From NCBI RefSeq assembly GCF_004025965.2, contig NZ_SAYU02000018.1:1-61738 (forward strand): DNA of 61,738 bases, in the 5' to 3' direction. Below are positions 15,317 through 23,562 of the stretch, piece by piece. This stretch comes from Phycicoccus flavus (lineage in GTDB: Bacteria; Actinomycetota; Actinomycetes; Actinomycetales; Dermatophilaceae). Below the pieces are notes generated by a model. It worked only from the letters and a program-made list of their open reading frames with translations, searched no databases and was not told the DNA's origin. Position 1 is the first letter of the stretch; every line of letters begins with the position of its first letter. The position numbers were made by a program, and so were the translations under genes.

Positions 15317-16966
15317 GTGAGCGAGAGCAGCGACGACACCCTCATCGACGAGATCCGGGCCGGCTACGCGTTCGACGGCCCGGCCCTCACCTTCGGCGCC
15401 GCCGTCGCCGACGGCACCGCGCACCCGGACGCGGTCGTCCGCATCCCGCTGTCGGCGATGAACCGCCACGGGCTCGTCGCGGGCGCCACCGGTACCGGCA
15501 AGACCAAGACCCTCCAGCTCATGGCCGAGCAGCTGCTCGCGCAGGGCGTGCCGGTGTTCCTCGCCGACGTCAAGGGCGACCTGTCCGGGATGGCGAGCCC
15601 GGGCACGCCGAACGACCGGATCACGGCGCGCTCGCAGGACGTCGGGCTGGAGTGGAGCCCCACGGCCTACCCGGTGGAGTTCTACTCCCTCGGCGGGCAG
15701 GGCAAGGGCGTGCCGGTGCGGGCGGCGGTGTCGACCTTCGGGCCCACGCTGCTGGCCAAGGTCCTCGGGCTGAACGCCACCCAGGAGTCCAGCCTCGGGC
15801 TCGTCTTCCACTACGCCGACAAGCACGGCTACTACCTCGACACCATCGCCGACCTGCGCGCCGTCGTCCAGCACCTCACCTCGAGCGAGGGCAAGGCCGA
15901 CCTCAAGGAGCTCGGCGGGCTGTCCTCGGCCACCGCGGGTGTCATCCTGCGCGAGCTCATCGCGTTCTCCGACCAGGGGGCCGACGCCTTCTTCGGGCTG
16001 CCGGAGTTCGACACCTCGCACCTGCTGAAGACCGCCGAGGACGGGCGGGGGCTGTGCTCGATGCTCGAGCTGCCGGCCGTGCAGGACCGCCCGCAGCTGT
16101 TCTCGACCTTCCTCATGTGGCTGCTCGCCGACCTCTTCCACGACCTGCCGGAGGTCGGCGACGCCGACCGCCCGAAGCTCGTGTTCTTCTTCGACGAGGC
16201 GCACCTGCTCTTCGCGGACGCCTCCAAGGACTTCCTCGCCGCCATCTCGCAGACCGTCCGGCTCATCCGGTCCAAGGGCGTCGGCGTCTTCTTCGTCACC
16301 CAGTCGCCCAAGGACGTGCCCGCCGATGTCCTCGGGCAGCTCGGCAACCGGGTGCAGCACGCGCTGCGCGCGTTCACCCCGGACGACGCCGCGGCGCTCA
16401 AGGCCGCCGTGAAGACCTACCCGCACACCGCCTACGACCTCGAGGAGCTGCTGACGACGCTCGGCACCGGCGAGGCCGTCGTCACCGTGCTGTCCGAGAA
16501 GGGGGCCCCGACGCCGGTGGCCTGGACCCGGATGCGCGCCCCGGAGTCGCTCATGGCGCCCTCGCCGGACGCCGTCGTCGACGCCGCGGTCGCGGCCTCG
16601 CCGCTGCTCGGCGAGTACGGGCAGCCGGTCGAGCGGGACAGCGCCCTCGAGATGCTGGGGCGCGCGGCGGACGAGCGGGTGGCCGCCGAGGAGGCCGCGA
16701 GCGCCGCGGAGGAGAAGGCGAAGGCCGACGCCGCGGCGGCGAAGGAGGCCGAGAAGGCCCGGGCCGCCGCCGACAAGGCCGCGGCCAAGGAGCGCGCCGC
16801 CGCCGAGAAGGCCGCCGCGTCCGCCGCCCGCCGGAAGGCGGCCGAGCCGGGGATGGTCGAGCAGGTCGTGAAGTCCTCGGCCTTCCGGTCGGCGCTGCGC
16901 TCGGCCGGCACCGTCATCGGCCGGGAGATCACCCGCTCCCTCTTCGGCACCTCCCGCCGCCGCTGA
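15317..16966 (+). CDS. HerA/YjgR-like helicase domain ATPase (DUF853)
   Basis: A 549-residue P-loop ATPase. Walker A GATGTGKTK is near residue 57, followed by VFLADVKGDLSGMA, which is typical of YjgR. Walker B is PKLVFFFDEAHLLFADA near residue 290, and a sensor/arginine region is VRLIRSKGVGVFFVTQSPKDVP. The last ~100 residues include a long Ala/Lys/Glu-rich coiled segment (about 455-510) and a basic tail ending SLFGTSRRR. HerA-type proteins pump or remodel DNA, but the YjgR branch has no assigned role. The GTG at 15317 is chosen over an in-frame GTG at 15296 because TAGATT lies at the right distance for a leaderless start. Confidence 0.85.
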   Translation: MSESSDDTLIDEIRAGYAFDGPALTFGAAVADGTAHPDAVVRIPLSAMNRHGLVAGATGTGKTKTLQLMAEQLLAQGVPVFLADVKGDLSGMASPGTPNDRITARSQDVGLEWSPTAYPVEFYSLGGQGKGVPVRAAVSTFGPTLLAKVLGLNATQESSLGLVFHYADKHGYYLDTIADLRAVVQHLTSSEGKADLKELGGLSSATAGVILRELIAFSDQGADAFFGLPEFDTSHLLKTAEDGRGLCSMLELPAVQDRPQLFSTFLMWLLADLFHDLPEVGDADRPKLVFFFDEAHLLFADASKDFLAAISQTVRLIRSKGVGVFFVTQSPKDVPADVLGQLGNRVQHALRAFTPDDAAALKAAVKTYPHTAYDLEELLTTLGTGEAVVTVLSEKGAPTPVAWTRMRAPESLMAPSPDAVVDAAVAASPLLGEYGQPVERDSALEMLGRAADERVAAEEAASAAEEKAKADAAAAKEAEKARAAADKAAAKERAAAEKAAASAARRKAAEPGMVEQVVKSSAFRSALRSAGTVIGREITRSLFGTSRRR

Positions 16967-16992
16967 CCCCACACCGCCCCCGCGCGCGACCC

Positions 16993-17600
16993 GACGACAC
17001 CCCCAGCCCAAACCCGGCATGTCCCGCCAGCTGCGACGCCCGCGAGGGTCATCGTGTCGTCCACCGTCGCGTCACCCGCTTTCCGGTCCCCGCCGCGTCC
17101 CCCGCCTCCCGGTCGTCCCAGGCGTAACTGCTCCTTCTGCTCGCCGGAGTCATCAGGCGTCGTCGCCTACGAGCGGACGACACGTCCAGCCCGAGCCCGG
17201 CGTGTCCCGGCCGTTGCGAGGTCCGGGAGGGTCATCGTGTCGTCCCCCCGTCGCCTCGCCCGTCTTCCGGTTCCCCGCCGCGTCCCCGGCCTCCCGGTCA
17301 TCCCCGGCGTGCCTGCTCCTTCTGCTCGCGGGAGTCACCTGCTGTCGTCGCTGTCGAGCGGACGACACGTCCAGACAGACGCCCGCGTGTCCTGCGTTCT
17401 GGGGAGCCGCCGGGGGTCATCGTGTCGTCCCCCCGTTCGCCTAGCCCAGCCCCGGTTCCCCGCCTCCCGGTCGTCCCAAGCGCGTCACCCTTCTCCTCGC
17501 TGGAGTCATCAGACCTCGTCACCTGCGAGCGGACGACACGTCCAGCCCGAGCCCGGCGTGTCCTGCGTTCTGGGGAGCCGCCGAGGGTGGCCGTGTCGTC
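16993..17600. repeat. Array A: four copies of a 69-bp inverted-repeat element
   Basis: This fills the gene-free gap 16967-17618. Each copy is 69 bp and bounded by GACGACACG and CGTGTCGTC: 16993-17061 (left arm degenerate), 17176-17244, 17361-17429, 17532-17600. Inside, a GCGTGTC-type motif recurs 24 bases from the left end. The spacers are also related (CTCCTTCTGCTCGCsGGAGTCA is partly conserved), so the whole is a tandem repeat with a period of 171-185 bp. It ends 18 bases from the stop of the DUF559 gene. No reading frame is convincing here. Confidence 0.8.
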
Positions 17601-17618
17601 GGCTCGCCGTCCGGTTCG

Positions 17619-18503
17619 TCAGCTGATCGCGCAGATGAGGCAGCGGGTCCGGAGGGCGACGGCGCGCTCGAGAAGGCGACGCACCCGCTCGGGCTCGTGC
17701 ATGGCCATCCGCCACGGCACCCGGATGACGATCCAGCCGTCGCAGGTCAGGCGCGAGTAGCGCTCGCAGTCCCGGGCGAAGTCCGCGGCGCCGGCGTGGA
17801 AGGCGTGCGAGTCGGCCTCGATGACGATGCGCAGCCGCTCGTCCGCGAGGTCGACCCGACCGACGAAGCCGTCCGCGTCACGGATCGCCACCTGGGGGCG
17901 CACGTCCAGCCCCGGGACGTCGAGGGCGATGGCGCGCAGGACGGTCTCGAAGGGTCCGAAGGCCAGGTCGCTGCCGCAGTCCAGGACCCGCTGGATCCGG
18001 GGCCGCATGCGGGGCGGCACCTCGGTGAGGTCGTGCAGGTCCACCGGGGACACGTCGCCGAAACGCAGGGCCGAGTCGAGGACGCACAGGGCCTCGTCGA
18101 AGGGCAGCAGCGCGGCGCAGTCGTGCACGGTCCGGGCCTTGGAGGTGACCCAGCCGTCGACCCGTTGAGCCGGCGGGACGCTCCGCCACCGGATGTCGAC
18201 CTCTCGCTGGACGTCGGCTGGGACCTTGCGCCCGCGCGGGACCGCCACCTGGGGGAGACCCGCAGGGACCTTCGTGGCCCAGCCCCAGTGGGCGGCGGCG
18301 CTCAGGAGGACGACCGTCCCGGACAGGCGATGCGCCGCGGCGCGCGCCTCGTCGTCGGTCGGCAGGGCGTAACGGCCGCGCGCGACCCGTCGCACCGTGC
18401 CGGCGGCGACCGCGGCCTCGAGCGCGGCCCGCCCGGCGCACGCCTCGAGCTCGTGGCGCCGGGCGACACCGCCGAGCCGCGTCAGGTGCTCTGCGACTCG
18501 CAT
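17619..18503 (-). CDS. AbiEi-type N-terminus plus DUF559 (PD-D/ExK nuclease-like) protein
   Basis: A 294-residue protein. Residues 1-60 form a winged-helix-like AbiEi-antitoxin N-terminal region (LTRLGGVARRHELE, VAAGTVRRVARGRYALP). The C-terminal ~110 residues match DUF559, a VSR-like endonuclease fold: VGRVDLADERLRIVIEADSHAFH (the Asp and ExD-type positions), DCERYSRLTCDGWIVIRV. Such genes are common and multi-copy in actinobacteria, function unknown. The ATG at 18503 is the only good start before the domain; the frame stays open upstream only through repeats. It lies between two arrays of the 69-bp element, four copies on each side, which suggests a functional link (inference). Confidence 0.75.
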   Translation of the reverse strand: MRVAEHLTRLGGVARRHELEACAGRAALEAAVAAGTVRRVARGRYALPTDDEARAAAHRLSGTVVLLSAAAHWGWATKVPAGLPQVAVPRGRKVPADVQREVDIRWRSVPPAQRVDGWVTSKARTVHDCAALLPFDEALCVLDSALRFGDVSPVDLHDLTEVPPRMRPRIQRVLDCGSDLAFGPFETVLRAIALDVPGLDVRPQVAIRDADGFVGRVDLADERLRIVIEADSHAFHAGAADFARDCERYSRLTCDGWIVIRVPWRMAMHEPERVRRLLERAVALRTRCLICAIS

Positions 18504-18576
18504 GCCCGCCAGTGTGGTCCGCCGACGCGATTCCGGTCCGGCGTCATCCACAGGCCCCCGGCGGCCTCGACCAGCG

Positions 18577-19040
18577 GACGACACGTCCAGCGGGGAAACG
18601 GCATGTCGGTGGGGGTGTGGCGGCTGGTGGGTGGCGTCGTGTCGTCGGCTCGTCGTCCCGCCGGCGTGTCCTGGCCGGTTGTCGACAGGGCAGCTCTGCC
18701 GTCCAGCGGACGACACGTCCAGCGGGGGAACGGCGTGGCGGTGGGGGTGTGGTGGCTGGCGGGGGCGTCGTGTCGTCCGCCGGTCGTCCCGCCGGCTCGT
18801 CCTGGCTGGCTGTCGACAGGGCAGCGCCGCCGTCCAGCGGACGACACGTGCAGCGGGGGATCGGTGTGTCGGTGGGGGTGTGGTGGCTGGTGGGGGGCGT
18901 CGTGTCGTCCGTTCGTCGTCCCGCCGGCGTGTCCTGGCTGGCTGTCGACAGGGCAGCCCTGCCGTCCAGCGGACGACACGTGCAGCGGGGGAACGGCGTG
19001 TCGGTGAGGGTGCGGTGGCTGGTGGGGGAGTCGTGTCGTC
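18577..19040. repeat. Array B: four copies of the same 69-70-bp element in 131-bp tandem units
   Basis: This fills the gene-free gap 18504-19072. Copies lie at 18577-18646, 18709-18777, 18840-18909 and 18972-19040, all with intact GACGACACG/CGTGTCGTC ends and the GCGTGTC-like motif at the same offset. Unit spacing is 132, 131 and 132 bp, and the spacer (including TGTCGACAGGGCAG) is repeated too. Because 131 is not a multiple of three, the open frame running through it is not a coding repeat. The interior differs from array A, but the ends and the internal motif agree. Confidence 0.8.
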
Positions 19041-19072
19041 TGCCCGCCCCCGACGTCCGGCTGGCGGGTGGG

Positions 19073-19468
19073 TTAGAGGGCCAGGACGGCGCGGGCGTAG
19101 GCGCACTCGAGGTCTGGGTCCTGGACCATCCGCTCCTCGCCGCCGGGCTCGGGGGTGAAGGTCACCTCCCACGCCTCGTCGGTGCGCCGCACGCTGACGA
19201 GGCGGTTGCCGATCAGCCCGCGCAGCTGGTCCTCTCGGGGCAGCCACAGCGCCTGGTCCAGCGTCACCGAGTCCAGCGCCCACTCCGTCGTCCCGTTGAA
19301 GCCGAGCAGCGACTGGCCGCCGTAGTGGTGGACCTCGACGGTGAGGTCGGAGATCCAGAAGACGTCCTCCGTGAGCAGCTCGGTGTCGATGACGAACCGG
19401 TCGCCGGCGGCGGGCTCCCAGAGCACCCCCGTGGCGGCGAGGTCGCGGGCCAGCTGGTTCGAGATCAC
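19073..19468 (-). CDS. Conserved actinobacterial protein of unknown function (sometimes misnamed CpaE)
   Basis: A 131-residue soluble protein beginning MISNQLARDLAATGVLWEPAAGDRFVI. The stretches VFWISDLTVEVHHY, GFNGTTEWALDSV and ALWLPREDQLRGLIG are strongly conserved in actinobacterial relatives as I remember them; some are labelled pilus assembly protein CpaE, but no ATPase motif is present. The GTG at 19468 has GAGGAT about ten bases upstream. It is flanked by repeat arrays on both sides and has no operon partner. Function unknown. Confidence 0.7.
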   Translation of the reverse strand: MISNQLARDLAATGVLWEPAAGDRFVIDTELLTEDVFWISDLTVEVHHYGGQSLLGFNGTTEWALDSVTLDQALWLPREDQLRGLIGNRLVSVRRTDEAWEVTFTPEPGGEERMVQDPDLECAYARAVLAL

Positions 19469-19600
19469 GCCCCCATCCTCACAAGAGGACGGCGTCCGCG
19501 GAAACCCCGGGGCGATCCGCTCTGCCCGCGCGAGGACGCGTGTGAGGCGGCAGCGGATGTGCGGCGAGTTCACACGCGTCCGCAAGGGGTAGGTCGGGGT

Positions 19601-19784
19601 GGGCGGGTGGGGGTGACCCGCAGCCGGGGCAAGGGGGTCAGGCCCAGCTGGCGGCCGGGGCGGGCGGGTGGGGGTGACCCGCGGCCGGGGCAAGGGGGTC
19701 AGGCCCAGCTGGCGGCCGGGGCGGGCGGGCGGGGGTGGCGAGCGGCCGGGGGCGAGGGGGTCAGGCCCAGCTGGCGGCCCGGGT
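19601..19784. repeat. 61-bp tandem repeat running into the 3' end of the VOC gene
   Basis: Three tandem copies with a period of about 61 bp begin at 19601, 19662 and 19723. Each contains GGTCAGGCCCAGCTGGCGGCC. In the last copy this is the final codons and stop of the VOC gene (TCA at 19761); in the first two it is a duplicated, untranslated copy. It occupies the otherwise empty gap 19469-19760. Confidence 0.75.
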
Positions 19785-20132
19785 GAGGCAGAACGGGTGT
19801 CCGCTGGGGTCGAGGACGACGCGCCACGTCTCGCCGGGCTGGTCCTGCGGGAGCGTGCCGCCGAGGGCGACGACCCGCTCGGCCGCGCCGTCGAGGTCGT
19901 CGACCGCGAGGTCGAGGTGGAACTGCTTGCTGCCGTTGGAGTTCGGCCAGCCCGGGGCCTCGTACCCCTCGACGAGACCGAAGCCGAGCGCGAGCCCGTC
20001 GGGCGAGGTGAGCATGCCGTACTCCTCCTCCGTGTGCGCGACGTCCCAGCCGAGCACCTCGGCCCAGAACGCCACGTCCCGGCGCACGTCGGAGCTGTCG
20101 AGCGTGACCATCTTCAGGGAGGCGAGTGCCAT
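19761..20132 (-). CDS. VOC-superfamily (glyoxalase-like) protein
   Basis: A 123-residue single-domain protein of the vicinal oxygen chelate fold, made of two beta-alpha-beta-beta-beta modules: LKMVTLDSSDVRRDVAFWAEVLGWDV at the start, FHLDLAVDDLDGAAERVVALGG in the middle and DPSGHPFCLTRA at the end. Members are dioxygenases, glyoxalases or drug-binding proteins; the small size and sequence fit the generic glyoxalase-like group. It is divergent from the AraC gene with about 50 bases between starts, so regulation by that protein is plausible. Its last codons are tandemly duplicated downstream. Confidence 0.82.
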   Translation of the reverse strand: MALASLKMVTLDSSDVRRDVAFWAEVLGWDVAHTEEEYGMLTSPDGLALGFGLVEGYEAPGWPNSNGSKQFHLDLAVDDLDGAAERVVALGGTLPQDQPGETWRVVLDPSGHPFCLTRAASWA

Positions 20133-20182
20133 GGGGGTCCTTTCCCTCGGTGTCCTGCCCCCACCCTCCTACGCTGTCGGGC

Positions 20183-21040
20183 GTGCCGGATTGGACGAAC
20201 GCGACAGCGTCGACCGACGGGGTGCTGCGCCCCGAGGAGTTCGCCCGGCACGTCGCCCTCGAGCGGCACCCCGTGGGCGAGGCCGTCGCCCCGTGGGCCG
20301 AGAACCACTGGGGCCTGGCGTGGGACCTGCCGGACGGGCGCTGGTTCGCCAGCGAGGTCGTGCCGCACCCGACCGCGAACCTCACCGTGGAGCGGGCGTC
20401 GCACCCGCGACCCAACCTCCCGCCGGGGGAGCGGGTCGTCGTCACCGGGGTCGCCACCCGCCGGTTCGACGTCGGGATCCGCGGCGCCGGGGTCGTGCAC
20501 GGCGTCCGGTTCCGCCCGGGCGGGCTCGCGGCGCTGACCGGTCACCACGCCGCCGGCTGGACCGACCGCACGGTGCCGGCGCGCGAAGTCCTCCCCGCCG
20601 GCACCGTCGCAGACCTCGCGGACGACGTCCTCGTCGACGACCCGCCGGCCTGGCGCGAGGCCGCCGAGGCCGCGCTGGCGGCGGTCGCCGCGGGGCGCGA
20701 CCCGGACCCCGCCTACGCACGCCTCATCGGCGTCGTCGCCGACATGCTCGAGGACCGCGGCCTCGTCACGGTGGCCGACGTCGCCGCCCGGCACGCGACG
20801 AGCGTCCGCACCCTCCAGCGCCTCTTCAAGCGGTACGTCGGCGTCGGCCCGAAATGGGTGCTCGCCCGCTACCGGATGCACGACGTCGTCACCGCGCTCG
20901 ACGCCGGGTACGACGGGTCGCTCGCCGACCTCGCCCACCGGCACGGGTGGTACGACCAGGCGCACTTCACCCGGGACTTCGCGGCGCTCGTCGGCCTCCC
21001 GCCGGGGCAGTACCGCGACGGCCGCACCGGGACGGCGTGA
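20183..21040 (+). CDS. AraC-family regulator with N-terminal DUF6597-type domain
   Basis: A 285-residue protein. The C-terminal ~100 residues are an AraC DNA-binding domain (VADVAARHATSVRTLQRLFKRYVGVGPKWVLARYRMHDVVTAL, then LADLAHRHGWYDQAHFTRDFAALVGLPPGQYR). The N-terminal half (ENHWGLAWDLPDGRWFASEVVPHPTANLTVE) resembles the DUF6597 sensor domain often fused to AraC. The GTG at 20183 follows TACGCT by 7 bases and fits a leaderless start; an ATG further upstream at 20126 would overlap the VOC gene. It probably responds to a small molecule and may control the divergent VOC gene. Confidence 0.82.
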   Translation: MPDWTNATASTDGVLRPEEFARHVALERHPVGEAVAPWAENHWGLAWDLPDGRWFASEVVPHPTANLTVERASHPRPNLPPGERVVVTGVATRRFDVGIRGAGVVHGVRFRPGGLAALTGHHAAGWTDRTVPAREVLPAGTVADLADDVLVDDPPAWREAAEAALAAVAAGRDPDPAYARLIGVVADMLEDRGLVTVADVAARHATSVRTLQRLFKRYVGVGPKWVLARYRMHDVVTALDAGYDGSLADLAHRHGWYDQAHFTRDFAALVGLPPGQYRDGRTGTA

Positions 21041-21056
21041 GCGGCGGCGCGGCCCG

Positions 21057-21410
21057 TCAGTCCGCAGGGCGCACCGGGTCGTGGAGCCCCCGGAGCATCC
21101 CCCGCAGCGAGCTCTGGACGAGCAGCAGCATCCAGGCCCCGACCGCCGCGACGGGCACGGTGACGAGCCACCAGCCGAGACGCGGACCGTCGCCCGCCGG
21201 ACGGATCCACGGGAAGCCCAGCATGCTGACGACCACGACGGCGAAGACCGCGCCCTCGAACAGGCCGGCGCTCATCCAGTAGCGGCGCCAGCCCGGCCGG
21301 TCCTCGAGGTAGTCGCTCCAGTGGTACCGCCCCGACGCGCACAGCAGGTCCCGGTCGCGCAGGTCGGCCCGCACCACCCGCCGCCGGAACCAGCCTCCGA
21401 AGCCACCCAC
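21057..21410 (-). CDS. Small two-helix membrane protein, unknown
   Basis: About 117 residues. Residues 1-45 are charged (DRDLLCASGRYHWSDYLEDRPGWRRYWMSAG). Two hydrophobic segments follow (GAVFAVVVVSMLGF and LGWWLVTVPVAAVGAWMLLLV), and the tail is LRGMLRGLHDPVRPAD. The GTG start at 21410 is supported by AGGGAG upstream. It lies 40 bases downstream of prpE on the same strand and may be co-transcribed. I do not recognise the family. Confidence 0.55.
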   Translation of the reverse strand: MGGFGGWFRRRVVRADLRDRDLLCASGRYHWSDYLEDRPGWRRYWMSAGLFEGAVFAVVVVSMLGFPWIRPAGDGPRLGWWLVTVPVAAVGAWMLLLVQSSLRGMLRGLHDPVRPAD

Positions 21411-21450
21411 GACGCTCCCTCCGACGACCGCGACGACCGCGACGGGCCGG

Positions 21451-23355
21451 TCAGGCCTGCGGACGCAGGACCGGGGCCAGCCGGTCGAGCACGGACGGGT
21501 CCTCGATCGTCGCGGGGACCGCCGGGGTCTTGCCGTCGGCCATCTCGCGCATCGTCTTGCGCAGGATCTTGCCCGAGCGGGTCTTCGGCAGCGCGGGGAC
21601 GATGTCGACCTGCTTGAGACTGGCGACGGCGCCGACCTCGTCGCGCACCCGCTGGACGAGCTCGGAGCGGATCCGGTCGCCGTCGGCCTCGATGTCCACC
21701 GACCCCTTGACGACGACGAGCCCGCGCGGCACCTGCCCCTTGAAGTCGTCGGCGACGCCGATGACCGCGCACTCGGCGACGGCGGGGTGGCCGGCCAGCG
21801 CGGCCTCGATCGACCCGGTCGACAGCCGGTGCCCGGCGACGTTGAGCACGTCGTCGGTGCGGCCCATGACGTAGAGGTAGCCGTCCTCGTCGACGAGCCC
21901 GCCGTCGCCGGTGAGGTAGTGGCCCTCGTACACCGACAGGTACGACGCGACGTAGCGCTCGTCGTCCTGCCACAGGGTCGGCAGGGTGCCCGGGGGCAGC
22001 GGCAGCCGGATGGCGATGGCGCCCTCGGTCCCCGGCGGGACGGGCTCGCCGCGCTCGTCGAGGACGCGCACGTCGTAGCCCGGCACCGGGACCGACGGCG
22101 AGCCGGCCTTGATCGGCATCGGCTCCAGGCCGCGCAGGTTCGCCGCGATCGGCCAGCCGGTCTCGGTCTGCCACCAGTGGTCGACGACCGGCACGCCGAG
22201 CGTCGTCGTCGCCCACTCGTAGGTGTCGGGGTCGAGGCGCTCACCGGCGAGGAACACCGTCTCGAGCCGCGACAGGTCGTGACCGGCGAGCAGCGCCCCC
22301 GCGGCGTCCTCCCGCTTGATCGCCCGGTAGGCCGTCGGCGCCGTGAACATCGCCTTGCAGCCGTACTCGGCGCAGACCCGCCAGAACGCGCTCGCGTCCG
22401 GCGTGCCGACCGGCTTGCCCTCGTAGAGGACGGTCGTCGCCCCGGTGAGCAGCGGCGCGTAGACGATGTAGGAGTGGCCGACGACCCACCCGACGTCGGA
22501 GGCGGTGAAGAAGGTGTCGCCGGGGCCGATGTCGAAGACGTTCTCCATCGACCAGCGCAGCGCCACCGCGTGCCCGCCGTGGTCGCGGACGATGCCCTTG
22601 GGCCGCCCGGTGGTCCCGGAGGTGTAGAGGACGTAGAGCGGGTCGGTGGCCTCGACGTCGACGCAGTCGGCGGGCTCGGCGCCCTCCAGCGCGTCGTCCC
22701 AGGTCAGCTCCCGCCAGGGGGTGTCGTCGCGCAGGTCGGCCGGTGACTGCTCCCGCTGGAGCACGACGAGGGCGTCCGGCACGTGGCTGCTGCGCTCCAG
22801 GGCGCCGCGGAGCATCGGGAGGTAGTCGACGACCCGGGTCGGCTCGATGCCGCAGGACGCCGAGAGGACGACGACCGGCTGCGCGTCGTCGATCCGGGCG
22901 GCGAGCTCGGCCGGGGCGAACCCGCCGAAGACGACGGAGTGGACGGCACCGATGCGGGCGCAGGCCAGCATGGCGACGACGGCCTCGGGGACCATCGGCA
23001 TGTACACGATGACCCGGTCGCCGGGCGCCACCCCGAGCCGGCGCAGGGCGCCCGCGACGAGCGCGACCCGCTCCTGCAGCTCGGCGTAGGTGACCGTCGC
23101 CTTCGTGCCGGTGACGGGGGAGTCGTAGTGCAGCGCCGCCTGGTCGCCGCGGCCGTCGCGCACGTGCCGGTCGACGGCGTTGAAGCACGTGTTGAGCCGG
23201 CCGCCGCGGAACCACCGGTAGAACGGCGGGTTCGAGTCGTCGAGGACGCTTGTGGGCTCGGTGCTCCACTCGACCGCCCGGGCGGCCTCGCCCCAGAAGC
23301 CCTCGGGGTCGGACAGGGACCGCTGGAATGCCGCTGCGTAGGCGCCGGTGCTCAT
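21451..23355 (-). CDS. prpE: Propionyl-CoA synthetase (PrpE-type acyl-CoA ligase)
   Basis: A 634-residue AMP-forming acyl-CoA synthetase. It has the adenylation core LYVLYTSGTTGRPKGIVRDHGGHAVAL; the RDxGGHAVAL extension distinguishes PrpE from acetyl-CoA synthetase. Other motifs are WWQTETGWPIAANL and GYLYVMGRTDDVLNVAGHRLSTG, with the catalytic lysine region LPKTRSGKILRKTMRE near the end, where acetylation controls activity in relatives. The N-terminal NTCFNAVDRHV is typical of Acs/PrpE. It activates propionate to propionyl-CoA in the cytoplasm. No methylcitrate-cycle genes are nearby. The acetate/propionate preference cannot be proven from sequence. Confidence 0.85.
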   Translation of the reverse strand: MSTGAYAAAFQRSLSDPEGFWGEAARAVEWSTEPTSVLDDSNPPFYRWFRGGRLNTCFNAVDRHVRDGRGDQAALHYDSPVTGTKATVTYAELQERVALVAGALRRLGVAPGDRVIVYMPMVPEAVVAMLACARIGAVHSVVFGGFAPAELAARIDDAQPVVVLSASCGIEPTRVVDYLPMLRGALERSSHVPDALVVLQREQSPADLRDDTPWRELTWDDALEGAEPADCVDVEATDPLYVLYTSGTTGRPKGIVRDHGGHAVALRWSMENVFDIGPGDTFFTASDVGWVVGHSYIVYAPLLTGATTVLYEGKPVGTPDASAFWRVCAEYGCKAMFTAPTAYRAIKREDAAGALLAGHDLSRLETVFLAGERLDPDTYEWATTTLGVPVVDHWWQTETGWPIAANLRGLEPMPIKAGSPSVPVPGYDVRVLDERGEPVPPGTEGAIAIRLPLPPGTLPTLWQDDERYVASYLSVYEGHYLTGDGGLVDEDGYLYVMGRTDDVLNVAGHRLSTGSIEAALAGHPAVAECAVIGVADDFKGQVPRGLVVVKGSVDIEADGDRIRSELVQRVRDEVGAVASLKQVDIVPALPKTRSGKILRKTMREMADGKTPAVPATIEDPSVLDRLAPVLRPQA

Positions 23356-23507
23356 GCCCCCATCGTCGTCGGCGGAGGGCGGCGGGACCAGGGTCCGGGA
23401 CGAGAACCGTCCGACCGGCGGGCCTCGCCGGGCGGCGGTCGATCCCCCCGCGCGGACCCGTCGAGCGCCGGCCGGGACCCGTTCGAGTGGCCGATGTCGC
23501 CGAGCGT

Positions 23508-23549
23508 GACTAAGTTACCTACTACTCGACAACGACGTGAACGAGTCAC
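23508..23549 (+). promoter_or_regulatory. Candidate regulator sites in front of nagZ
   Basis: Two motifs recur before murQ. One is GACTAAGTTACCTAC at 23508-23522, whose complement GTAGGTAACTTAGTC resembles the murQ GTAGGAAAGTACC site. The other is GTGAACGAGTCAC at 23537-23549, similar to the murQ palindrome (10 of 13 identical). The stretch is AT-richer than the flanks. A GGAGGA ribosome site follows, before the GTG at 23563. Confidence 0.4.
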
Positions 23550-23562
23550 ACATGGAGGACCC

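Noticed and set aside
16993-19040. CRISPR array, because of regularly spaced palindromic repeats
   Set aside because: Repeats are 69-70 bp with variable interiors, spacers are themselves repeated and longer than CRISPR spacers, and no cas gene is present.
18504-19283. Frame of the DUF559 gene stays open for another 780 bases upstream, suggesting a much longer repetitive protein
   Set aside because: It runs through 131/132-bp tandem repeats whose period is not a multiple of three, gives low-complexity Arg/Pro/Thr text, and the domain has a good ATG at 18503.
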